This document shows, piece after piece, positions 23,190-30,371 of a DNA stretch of 30,371 bases (positions are counted from its first letter, which is position 1; every line of letters starts with the position of its first letter). The position numbers were made by a program, and so were the translations under genes. Source of the stretch: Faecalicatena fissicatena (GTDB lineage Bacteria; Bacillota; Clostridia; Lachnospirales; Lachnospiraceae). The notes beneath the pieces are model-generated. The model ran no database searches. It had not been told where the DNA came from and saw only the letters and a list, made by a program, of their open reading frames with translations. Location of the stretch: contig LDAQ01000130.1 of the NCBI GenBank assembly GCA_001028025.1, positions 1 to 30,371 on the forward strand, given 5' to 3'.

Positions 23190-26100
23190 TTAGATTCCGC
23201 TCATTGCAGCCGCGCCAACAGGCTTTGGCTGTTCTTCAGCGGGTGTTTCCGGATTTTCTTCGGTTTCGGCCTCCATGTTTTTGTTGGCCGTTGAGAGCAT
23301 GAGCTTGATCCGGTTGAGCTGGTTAACTTCACTGGCGCCCGGGTCAAAATCGATTGCTACCACATTGGACTGCGGGTAAAGTCGGCGCAGCTCCTTGATG
23401 ACTCCTTTTCCCACGACGTGGTTCGGGAGGCAGGCAAAGGGCTGTGTACATACGATGTTCCCTGCACCGCTGTGGATCAGCTCCAGCATTTCTCCGGTCA
23501 GGAACCAGCCTTCACCGGTCTGGTTGCCGATGGAAACAATGTCGGATGCCATTCTGGCCAGATCCTCGATATGCGCCGGGGGATTAAAATGTCTGCTGTC
23601 CCTGAACGCATTGGTTGCCGGTGAACGGAACCATTCCAGTGCCTTAATTCCCAGATTACCGACCGTAGCCTTGGACTTCTTGAAGCCCAGGTGTGAAACC
23701 TTGAAATTCTGATTGTAGAAGCAGTAGAGAAGGAAGTCCAGCAGATCTGGCACAACAGCCTCCGCGCCTTCGCTCTCCAGAAGGTCTACCAGATGATTAT
23801 TGGCCGCAGGCAGGAACTTTACAAGGATTTCCCCTACAACGCCTACGCGTGGCTTCTTGATATCCAGTGTCTCAATTGTATCAAAATCATGAATAATATC
23901 CCGGCAGAGTTTTTTAAATCTGCGTCTGGAAGGATATCCGCTGGAAACAAATTCTTTACATACCTTCAGCCATTTCTGATGAATGGCATTGGTGGTGCCA
24001 GGTACCTTTTCATAAGGGCGCATACGGTATACACACTTCATGAAAATATCCCCCAGAGTGGCCGCATATACACCGCGCAGAGCCAGAGCCGGGGTAATCT
24101 TGAAACCGGGGTTGCCCTCCAGGCCGCTCAGATTGATGGAGATAACCGGGATATGTGCGTATCCCGCTTTCTTCAGTGCCCGCCGGATAAAGCCGATGTA
24201 GTTGGATGCACGGCATCCTCCGCCGGTCTGGCTGATGATGACTGCCAGATGTTCTGTATCATATTTACCCGATAAAATGGCCTCCATAATCTGCCCGACT
24301 ACCATAAGAGATGGGTAGCAGGCGTCATTATTTACATATTTCAGCCCCACATCCACTGCCTGCTTATTGTCATTGGGCAGTACCTCCACTTTGTAGCCGG
24401 AAGCCTGGAATGCAGGCTCGAGCAGCGCGAAATGCATCGGAGACATCTGTGGGCAGAGAATGGTATGGGTCTTGCGCATTTCCTTTGTAAAAGGCACCTT
24501 TTCAATGGCCGCCGGCTGGATCTCACGCTTTGTTTTGCGCTGTTCTCTGACACGGATCGCCGCAAGCAGTGAGCGTACACGGATTCTGGCCGCTCCGAGG
24601 TTGTTGACCTCGTCAATCTTCAGAGAGGTATATATTTTATCGGAACGGGTCAGTATCTCGGCAACCTGATCGGTCGTTACGGCATCCAGGCCGCATCCGA
24701 ACGAGTTCAGCTGGATCAGGTCCAGATTATCCTTTGTCTTTACATAATTGGCTGCGGCATAGAGCCTCGAATGGTACATCCACTGGTCCATGACATTGAG
24801 CGGTCTTTCCACCTGATGAAGATGGGAAACGGAGTCCTCTGTCAAAACGGCGATATTGTAGGAATTGATCAGCTCCGGCAGTCCGTGATTGACCTCCGGG
24901 TCAATATGATAGGGACGGCCCGCCAGCACAATCCCACGGTTTCCGGTCTCATCCAGGAAACGGATGGTTTCTTCCCCTTTGCGTTTCAAATCCTCGCGGC
25001 ATGCTGCAAGCTCCGTCCAGGCTTCGTGAACTGCGCTCCGGATTTCATTTTCCGGGATGGAAAATTTACCGGAAAGCTCTTCTGCCAGACGGCTATGTAA
25101 CGTCTCTTCACTTTGGAAGGAGAGGAACGGGTGCATAAAATCTACTTCTCCATGGATAATCGCATCCATATTATTCTTGATGTTTTCCGGATAAGAGGTG
25201 ACGATCGGGCAGTTATAGTGGTTGTTTGCATCTTCAAATTCATTCCGCTCATATGGAACAGAAGGGTAGAAGATATGCTGCACACCCTGTTCAATCAGCC
25301 ACTGGATATGGCCGTGGGCCAGCTTCGCAGGATAGCATTCGGATTCACTTGGAATGGATTCAATCCCGAGTTCATAAATCTTTCTCGTTGAGGCAGGGGA
25401 CAGGACAACCCGGAATCCCAGTTTTGTAAAAAAGGTAAACCAGAACGGGTAATTCTCATACATATTGAGTACCCGCGGAATGCCTACGGTACCGCGTTTT
25501 GCGTCTGTTTCGTCAAGAGGAGTGTAGCCGAAATAGCGCTCACTCTTATAGTCGAACAGGTTCGGCAGTTTATTAGCGGATTTTTCCTTGCCAAGCCCCT
25601 TTTCACAGCGGTTTCCAGTGATAAATCTGCGGTTTCCGCTGAAATGATTGATGGTCAGACGGCAGCTGTTTGTACAGCCTTTGCACTTTGTCATAGTAGT
25701 TTTATATTCCAGAGCTTCGATCTCATCGATCGGAAGCATAGTGGTACCTTCACATTCCACATAGCGTTCCCTTGCAATCAGGGCTGCACCGAATGCACCC
25801 ATGATACCTGCAATATCCGGACGGATTGCCTCACAGTCCGCGATCTTTTCAAAGCTCCGCAGAACTGCGTTGTTGTAGAAGGTTCCCCCCTGGACGACAA
25901 TGTGGTTCCCGAGCTCAGAAGCATCAGAAACCTTAATTACCTTGAACAGGGCATTTTTGATGACGGAATAGGCCAGGCCGGCGGAAATGTCGGCTACCTC
26001 TGCGCCCTCCTTCTGCGCCTGCTTTACCTTGGAATTCATAAAAACAGTACAGCGTGTGCCCAGATCAATCGGATTTTTGGCATATAAAGCCTCCTGTGCA

Positions 26101-27506
26101 AAATCTTCGACCGAATAATTCAGAGACTTTGCAAAGGTTTCGATAAAGGAGCCGCAGCCGGAGGAGCAGGCCTCGTTGAGCTGCACGCTGTCCACGGTCT
26201 GGTTCTTGATCTTGATACACTTCATGTCCTGTCCGCCGATGTCCAGAATACAGTCTACATCGGGCTCGAAGAAAGAGGCTGCATAATAGTGGGAAACGGT
26301 CTCTACCTCTCCTTCGTCCAGCAGAAGCGCGGCCTTGATCAGCGCCTCTCCGTAGCCTGTGGAACAGGAGTGTACGATGTCCACGCCTTCCGGCAGCTGG
26401 CTGTATATATCCTTGATTGCCCGGATTGTGGTGCCGAGCGGATCCCCCTCGTTGTTGTTGTAAAATGAATAGAGAAGAGTTCCGTCCTCACCGACCAGAG
26501 CAGCTTTGGTAGTTGTGGATCCCGCATCAATTCCAAGAAATGCTTTTCCCTGGTAGGAGGCAAGATCTTTGACGGGTACCTCGTGTTTTGCATGGCGCTC
26601 AATAAAAGAGTCATATTCTGCAGTGGTGGCAAATAGTGGTTCCATCCGGTCCACTTCAAATTCCATTTTGATCTTTCCGGCAAGACGCTCCTGGAGTTCT
26701 CGAAGAGCCACATTGATATCCTTTTTGGAATTCAGTGCAGAGCCTATGGCCGCGAACAGGTGGGAGTGCCCCGGAGCAATCGTGTGCTCATCATCCAGCT
26801 TCAGCGTGCGTACAAAAGCGGTGCGCAGCTCGGAGAGGAAATGGAGCGGGCCGCCCAGAAATGCTACATGTCCGCGGATTGGTTTTCCGCAGGCAAGTCC
26901 GCTGATGGTCTGGTTTACAACTGCCTGGAAAATGGAGGCCGCCAGGTCTTCCTTTGCCGCGCCCTCGTTGATCAGCGGCTGTATATCTGATTTGGCAAAC
27001 ACACCGCAGCGGGCTGCGATGGAGTACAGTGCCTTATAATTTTTTGCATAATCATTCAGCCCTGCAGCATCGGTCTGCAGAAGGGATGCCATCTGGTCGA
27101 TAAAGGAGCCTGTTCCACCGGCGCAGACACCATTCATACGCTGCTCCACACTGCCGCCCTCAAAATAAATGATCTTTGCATCCTCACCGCCCAGCTCGAT
27201 GGCAACATCCGTCTGCGGAGCATAATCCTGCAGTGCGGTAGAGACCGCGATTACCTCCTGGACAAAAGGAACCTCCAGGTGTTTGGCCAGGGTCAGGCCC
27301 CCGGAACCTGTGATAACCGGTGAGACACGGATCGGTCCCAGCTTGTAGATAGCTCTTCCGAGCAGGTCAGACAGCGTTTCCTGGATATTTGCGTAATGCC
27401 GTTCATAATCCGAAAACAGCACTTCATTATCACTGCCCAGAATTGCTATCTTTACTGTAGTGGAACCGATATCAATTCCTAAAGTATGTAATTGGTTTAT
27501 AGTCAT
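23190..27506 (-). CDS. Giant acyl-CoA dehydratase activase-related protein
   Basis: This 1438-residue protein joins parts of the 2-hydroxyacyl-CoA dehydratase system. Two BcrAD/BadFG-type ATPase domains come first: GIDIGSTTVK (10-19) with CAGGTGSF (128-135), then GIDAGSTTTK (325-334) with ACSSGCGSF (447-454), where cysteines would hold the shared [4Fe-4S] cluster of an activator dimer. A cysteine cluster follows (C608, C611, C615, C634), then a DUF2229/HgdB-like half with ECYPAKLAHGH, FGCGLDAVTTDQ, DACYPSLMVVGQ and TGGGCRASNY. Activators inject an electron into the dehydratase using ATP. No dehydratase subunits are nearby, and this large fused class has no settled function. ATG 27506 follows a GAGGAT site. 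It is a single-gene unit with its own promoter. Confidence 0.85.
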   Translation of the reverse strand: MTINQLHTLGIDIGSTTVKIAILGSDNEVLFSDYERHYANIQETLSDLLGRAIYKLGPIRVSPVITGSGGLTLAKHLEVPFVQEVIAVSTALQDYAPQTDVAIELGGEDAKIIYFEGGSVEQRMNGVCAGGTGSFIDQMASLLQTDAAGLNDYAKNYKALYSIAARCGVFAKSDIQPLINEGAAKEDLAASIFQAVVNQTISGLACGKPIRGHVAFLGGPLHFLSELRTAFVRTLKLDDEHTIAPGHSHLFAAIGSALNSKKDINVALRELQERLAGKIKMEFEVDRMEPLFATTAEYDSFIERHAKHEVPVKDLASYQGKAFLGIDAGSTTTKAALVGEDGTLLYSFYNNNEGDPLGTTIRAIKDIYSQLPEGVDIVHSCSTGYGEALIKAALLLDEGEVETVSHYYAASFFEPDVDCILDIGGQDMKCIKIKNQTVDSVQLNEACSSGCGSFIETFAKSLNYSVEDFAQEALYAKNPIDLGTRCTVFMNSKVKQAQKEGAEVADISAGLAYSVIKNALFKVIKVSDASELGNHIVVQGGTFYNNAVLRSFEKIADCEAIRPDIAGIMGAFGAALIARERYVECEGTTMLPIDEIEALEYKTTMTKCKGCTNSCRLTINHFSGNRRFITGNRCEKGLGKEKSANKLPNLFDYKSERYFGYTPLDETDAKRGTVGIPRVLNMYENYPFWFTFFTKLGFRVVLSPASTRKIYELGIESIPSESECYPAKLAHGHIQWLIEQGVQHIFYPSVPYERNEFEDANNHYNCPIVTSYPENIKNNMDAIIHGEVDFMHPFLSFQSEETLHSRLAEELSGKFSIPENEIRSAVHEAWTELAACREDLKRKGEETIRFLDETGNRGIVLAGRPYHIDPEVNHGLPELINSYNIAVLTEDSVSHLHQVERPLNVMDQWMYHSRLYAAANYVKTKDNLDLIQLNSFGCGLDAVTTDQVAEILTRSDKIYTSLKIDEVNNLGAARIRVRSLLAAIRVREQRKTKREIQPAAIEKVPFTKEMRKTHTILCPQMSPMHFALLEPAFQASGYKVEVLPNDNKQAVDVGLKYVNNDACYPSLMVVGQIMEAILSGKYDTEHLAVIISQTGGGCRASNYIGFIRRALKKAGYAHIPVISINLSGLEGNPGFKITPALALRGVYAATLGDIFMKCVYRMRPYEKVPGTTNAIHQKWLKVCKEFVSSGYPSRRRFKKLCRDIIHDFDTIETLDIKKPRVGVVGEILVKFLPAANNHLVDLLESEGAEAVVPDLLDFLLYCFYNQNFKVSHLGFKKSKATVGNLGIKALEWFRSPATNAFRDSRHFNPPAHIEDLARMASDIVSIGNQTGEGWFLTGEMLELIHSGAGNIVCTQPFACLPNHVVGKGVIKELRRLYPQSNVVAIDFDPGASEVNQLNRIKLMLSTANKNMEAETEENPETPAEEQPKPVGAAAMSGI

Positions 27507-27585
27507 AGTATTATCCTCATCCTTTGAAACATTATATGTCAGTTACTTCTTATTAAATGCAGTTTGTGTTTTTACAACAATTTAC

Positions 27586-27614
27586 ATTATACGACATGAT
27601 CGATAAAAAGACAA
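27586..27614 (-). promoter_or_regulatory. Promoter of the activase gene
   Basis: Read on the minus strand: TTGTCT (plus 27609-27614), 17 nt spacer, TATAAT (plus 27586-27591). The transcript would have an untranslated leader of about 70 nt. Confidence 0.72.
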
Positions 27615-27701
27615 TTGTTATTATTATGCGGGATACTGGAATATTCGGACAAAGTTTATAAAATTTAACAAATTCCTAACAGGAAAAAAGCTAACATATG
27701 T

Positions 27702-27730
27702 TTGACAAACCCTCGGTGGGACTGTACAAT
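27702..27730 (+). promoter_or_regulatory. Strong promoter of the leader RNA, rhomboid-like gene and pyk
   Basis: TTGACA (27702-27707), 17 nt spacer, TACAAT (27725-27730). This is one of the best promoters in the window. It lies about 190 nt before the coding start, leaving room for a structured RNA. Confidence 0.82.
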
Positions 27731-27737
27731 TACTTCA

Positions 27738-27890
27738 TGTAGCTTATCTGTTCAGAATCATGGACATATACGCCGCAAGCCCGTTAAAACCGCGTTTTGC
27801 GCTGGGGCTTACTTTGGTGGACTGTTCACCGTGTCCGCACGGGCTGTGCAGTAAATGCACGGATCTGTACTGAACAGTTATCCTGTAACA
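27738..27890 (+). ncRNA. Structured leader or small RNA, possibly 6S-like
   Basis: From just after the promoter, about 150 nt fold as a closed unit: CTGTTCAG (27748-27755) pairs with CTGAACAG (27870-27877). Inside, GCAaGCCCGT can pair with ACGGGCtgTGC, and a small hairpin GTGCA-gtaaa-TGCAC lies on the 3' side. Alternative local hairpins are also possible. A long bubbled rod with a small 3' side hairpin recalls 6S RNA, but I cannot confirm it and it is not followed by a terminator. A riboswitch-like leader for the downstream genes is the main alternative. Confidence 0.5.
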
Positions 27891-27919
27891 AGAAATAAAA
27901 TATAAGGAGTAGATGATCA

Positions 27920-28747
27920 TTGAATTGGTTAAATAAGTTAGAAAGAAAGTTCGGCCGTTTTGCGATACACAACCTGACGATGTACCTGATCGGCGGTTAT
28001 GTAATCGGGTATGGTATCAAGATGTTTGTGCCAGATCTGCAGTACATGCTGACCCTGGAGCCGGGGATGATCCTGCAGGGGCAGGTCTGGAGACTGGTGT
28101 CATGGGTTCTGATTGCACCCAGCGGCAGTATATTTACACTTGTTATTATGGCGATGCTCTATTATTCGCTTGGAACTGCTCTGGAACGCGCATGGGGGGC
28201 GTTCCGGTATAATGTATATATTTTTTCGGGAATTCTGTTTACTGTGATCGGGGCATTTGTGCTTTATCTGATCACAGGCGGTATGGTTGGCCTGGGAGGG
28301 GCTTTCAGCACATATTATATCAATATGTCTATTTTCCTGGCATTCGCTGTGAGCTATCCGAATATGGAACTGCTCCTGTATTTTATTCTTCCGATTAAAA
28401 TGAAGTGGATGGCATACGTTTATGGAGCCATTATCCTGTATTCCCTGGTGAGGGGGAATATTGCGACGAGAATCGTGATCATAGCATCCCTTCTGAACTT
28501 TGTGGTGTTCTTCTTATCCAGCAGAAATATGAAGCCGTATACTCCAAAAGAAAAGAAGCGAAAAGCGGACTTTAAGAAGCAGTCCCACCCTCACATGACA
28601 TATCCGAACGGGGCACGCCACAGATGTGCAGTGTGCGGGCGTACAGAGCTGGATGATCCGACACTGGAATTCAGATTCTGTTCAAAATGTAAGGGGAATT
28701 ACGAGTACTGCCAGGATCATTTGTTTACCCACCAGCATGTTCAGTAA
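27920..28747 (+). CDS. Rhomboid-like membrane protein with C-terminal zinc ribbon, probably non-proteolytic
   Basis: This 275-residue protein has about six membrane helices (residues 20-200) in the rhomboid/Derlin pattern, including the WRLVSWVL segment after the first loop and ALERAWG. The serine motif GxSG and the paired histidine of active rhomboids are not seen: the matching regions read GLGGAFSTYY and YVYGAIILYS. A basic linker (KEKKRKADFKK) leads to a zinc-ribbon-like tail with C236, C239, C254, C257 and C264 plus histidines. So it is likely a pseudo-rhomboid that binds, rather than cuts, membrane proteins. The start is TTG 27920, 10 nt after AAGGAG (27904-27909). pyk follows 48 nt later without a promoter of its own. 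Confidence 0.75.
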   Translation: MNWLNKLERKFGRFAIHNLTMYLIGGYVIGYGIKMFVPDLQYMLTLEPGMILQGQVWRLVSWVLIAPSGSIFTLVIMAMLYYSLGTALERAWGAFRYNVYIFSGILFTVIGAFVLYLITGGMVGLGGAFSTYYINMSIFLAFAVSYPNMELLLYFILPIKMKWMAYVYGAIILYSLVRGNIATRIVIIASLLNFVVFFLSSRNMKPYTPKEKKRKADFKKQSHPHMTYPNGARHRCAVCGRTELDDPTLEFRFCSKCKGNYEYCQDHLFTHQHVQ

Positions 28748-28795
28748 GGCTGTGCAGGGCTGGTTTGAAGTTATATAACAAGAAGGAGACATGAA

Positions 28796-30232
28796 ATGAA
28801 GAAGACAAAAGTAGTATGTACAATGGGGCCTAATACCAATGACAGAGAGCTGATGAGAACACTGATCAAAAACGGTATGGATGTTGCACGTTTTAATTTT
28901 TCACACGGCGACCATGCTGAGCATAAGAGCAGAATGGATATGTTAAAGCAGCTTCGCGAGGAGGAGCGCTCAAACACCGCAATCCTTTTGGATACCAAGG
29001 GTCCCGAGATACGTACGGGAGTGCTGAAAGACGGAAAAAAGGTGCAGCTTGAAACCGGCAGTACGTTTACTTTGACGATTGATGAGATAGAGGGTGACAG
29101 CAAGAAGGTATCCATCACATACACCGGTCTTGTGGAAGATGTGGACAAGGGCAAGACGATCCTGATCGATGACGGCCTGATTGGTCTGGAGGTTGTCAGC
29201 AAGACAGAGCGTGATATTATCTGTAATGTAATCAACGGCGGGGAACTCGGTGAGCGTAAAGGCGTGAATGTACCGAACGTACCTGTACGGCTTCCTGCAA
29301 TCACAGACAAAGATAAGGATGATATCAGGTTCGGAGTAGAGGAAGATGTAGATTTTATTGCCGCTTCATTTGTGAGAAATGCTGAGTGTGTGCTGGAGAT
29401 CAAGGCATATCTGAAGGAATTGAACGCTCCTTACATTCCGATTATTGCAAAGATCGAGAATGCAGAGGGGATTCAGAATATAGATGAGATTATACGTGCG
29501 GCGGATGGGATTATGGTAGCCAGAGGGGATCTTGGCGTGGAGATTCCGGCCGAGGAGGTTCCGTATCTGCAGAAGATGATGATCCAGAAGTGCAACAATA
29601 ACTTTAAGACAGTTATTACCGCAACGCAGATGCTGGATTCTATGATCCGTAACCCACGTCCTACAAGAGCTGAGGTTACGGATGTGGCAAATGCAGTCTA
29701 TGACGGTACTGATGCTGTGATGCTCTCAGGAGAGACTGCACAGGGCAAATACCCGGTTGAGGCACTGCAGATGATGGTGCATATCATCGAGAATACAGAG
29801 CAGCACCTGGAGTATGAGACCATGCTGGAAAAAGCAGGGGATCATCTGCGGACAGGCGTATCAAGTGCAATCGGTTATTCCTCCGTGCTGGCGGCAGCGA
29901 ATCTGAATGCAAAATGTATTATTACACCTTCCGTATCAGGGGCAACGGCTAGAGTGGTATCCAATTTGAAGCCAAAACAGGAGATACTGGGTGTGACTCC
30001 GAATGAGAGGACTCTGCGCAGAATGTCTATCTATTGGGGAGTCAGACCACTGAAGTCCTTGGAATTTGATACCACGGAGGATATCTGCAGCGGGGCTATA
30101 GAGCTGGCGCTTGTGAAGCAGTATATTGAGGTGGGAGATGTGGTTGTACTTACGGCGGGGATACCTTCTCCTAGTGTGAAGAAAGAAAAAAGCGGGGTAA
30201 GTAATATGATGAGGATTGCTACGATCGAGTAG
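28796..30232 (+). CDS. pyk: Pyruvate kinase
   Basis: Pyruvate kinase makes pyruvate and ATP from phosphoenolpyruvate, the last step of glycolysis. The 478-residue protein starts KKTKVVCTMGP and has the conserved RFNFSHGDH, LDTKGPEIRTG, the metal and lysine region IIAKIENAEG, and MVARGDLGVEIP. It ends after the regulatory C-domain and lacks the extra PEP-utiliser-like domain found in Bacillus Pyk (about 585 residues). AAGGAG (28783-28788) precedes ATG 28796; the ATG at 28791 stops after one more codon. It is probably expressed from the 27702 promoter together with the rhomboid-like gene. Confidence 0.97.
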   Translation: MKKTKVVCTMGPNTNDRELMRTLIKNGMDVARFNFSHGDHAEHKSRMDMLKQLREEERSNTAILLDTKGPEIRTGVLKDGKKVQLETGSTFTLTIDEIEGDSKKVSITYTGLVEDVDKGKTILIDDGLIGLEVVSKTERDIICNVINGGELGERKGVNVPNVPVRLPAITDKDKDDIRFGVEEDVDFIAASFVRNAECVLEIKAYLKELNAPYIPIIAKIENAEGIQNIDEIIRAADGIMVARGDLGVEIPAEEVPYLQKMMIQKCNNNFKTVITATQMLDSMIRNPRPTRAEVTDVANAVYDGTDAVMLSGETAQGKYPVEALQMMVHIIENTEQHLEYETMLEKAGDHLRTGVSSAIGYSSVLAAANLNAKCIITPSVSGATARVVSNLKPKQEILGVTPNERTLRRMSIYWGVRPLKSLEFDTTEDICSGAIELALVKQYIEVGDVVVLTAGIPSPSVKKEKSGVSNMMRIATIE

Positions 30233-30260
30233 AGGATTTTGGGGGCGGATGGGGGCGGGG

Positions 30261-30371
30261 GAAGTACGCCTGCCGCAAGCGGGACAGTCGGGACTGCCGG
30301 GGAAGTCTTCGGTGGTTTTGGAGGCATCATAGTGCGCGTTACGAGCCCTTACAGGAAAAAAGGAGAATTTT
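30261..30371 (+). repeat. Foldback element copy 5, cut by the window end
   Basis: After the pyk stop the sequence reads GTACGCCTGCCGC, like the left boundary of the other copies. It continues with CATAGTGCGCGTTAC (compare ATAGAGTGCGCGTTAG in copy 4), the 9-nt segment 30341-30349 between T30340 and T30350, and ACAGGAAAAAAGG, matching the A-rich run before the inner stem of copies 1, 2 and 4. The tip and right arm would lie beyond the window. Confidence 0.7.

Noticed and set aside
27913..27938. A short leader peptide starting at ATG 27913 before the rhomboid-like gene
   Set aside because: The ATG is only 3 nt from AAGGAG, and the frame ends after a few codons; TTG 27920 is better spaced and opens a full gene.

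Overview
The window looks like the chromosome of an anaerobic, spore-forming Firmicute of the class Clostridia, most likely a Lachnospiraceae-type gut bacterium. The reasons are the recA-recX-rny gene order, a CGAAC-N4-GTTCG SOS box, strong AGGAGG ribosome sites, frequent GTG/TTG starts, SpoIIM- and SpoVB-type proteins, an IscR/NifS/NifU-type Fe-S locus joined to mnmA, and a giant 2-hydroxyacyl-CoA dehydratase activase. No tRNA, rRNA, CRISPR array, prophage, integrase or transposase gene was seen.

Layout. 1-3762: SOS-regulated recA, recX and rny (RNase Y), closed by a strong terminator. 4052-6499: class I aminotransferase, ADP-ribose-type NUDIX hydrolase and SpoIIM. 6503-7290: about 0.8 kb of non-coding DNA holding two very long foldback elements. 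7318-8631 (-): SpoVB-like flippase. 8681-13005: Fe-S/sulfur locus iscR-nifS-iscU-mnmA plus a PHP phosphatase, with translational overlaps iscU/mnmA and mnmA/PHP. 13021-19057: glycolytic cluster gap-pgk-tpiA-(alpha/beta hydrolase)-gpmI; pyk lies apart at 28796-30232. 19058-21240: two more foldback elements around a frameshifted AlkZ-type winged-helix gene. 21331-23034: GreA-like factor, HAD phosphatase, small membrane protein, then two tandem terminators. 23190-27506 (-): 1438-residue CoA-dehydratase-activase-related protein. 27702-30232: promoter, structured leader RNA, rhomboid-like membrane protein with a zinc-ribbon tail, and pyk. 30261-30371: left half of a fifth foldback element cut by the window end.

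The most unusual content is the set of five foldback elements (6503-6766, 6981-7290, 19058-19413, 20939-21240, and 30261 to the end). Each is a long, nearly perfect inverted repeat whose arm sequence is private to that copy. All share (i) base-of-stem boundaries resembling CCAGCCTGCC ... GGCAGGCGTCCCC, (ii) a 9-bp helix bounded by T-T mismatches on one strand, preceded by a loop like ATAGAGYGC, and (iii) in the four complete copies, a branched tip with one hairpin ending TGATT..AATCA and a second ending in an ATCR loop. This pattern (conserved structure and key bases, freely varying paired arms) suggests selection on a folded RNA or single-stranded DNA. I do not recognise the family. No gene for moving or using these elements is visible here, so their function remains open.
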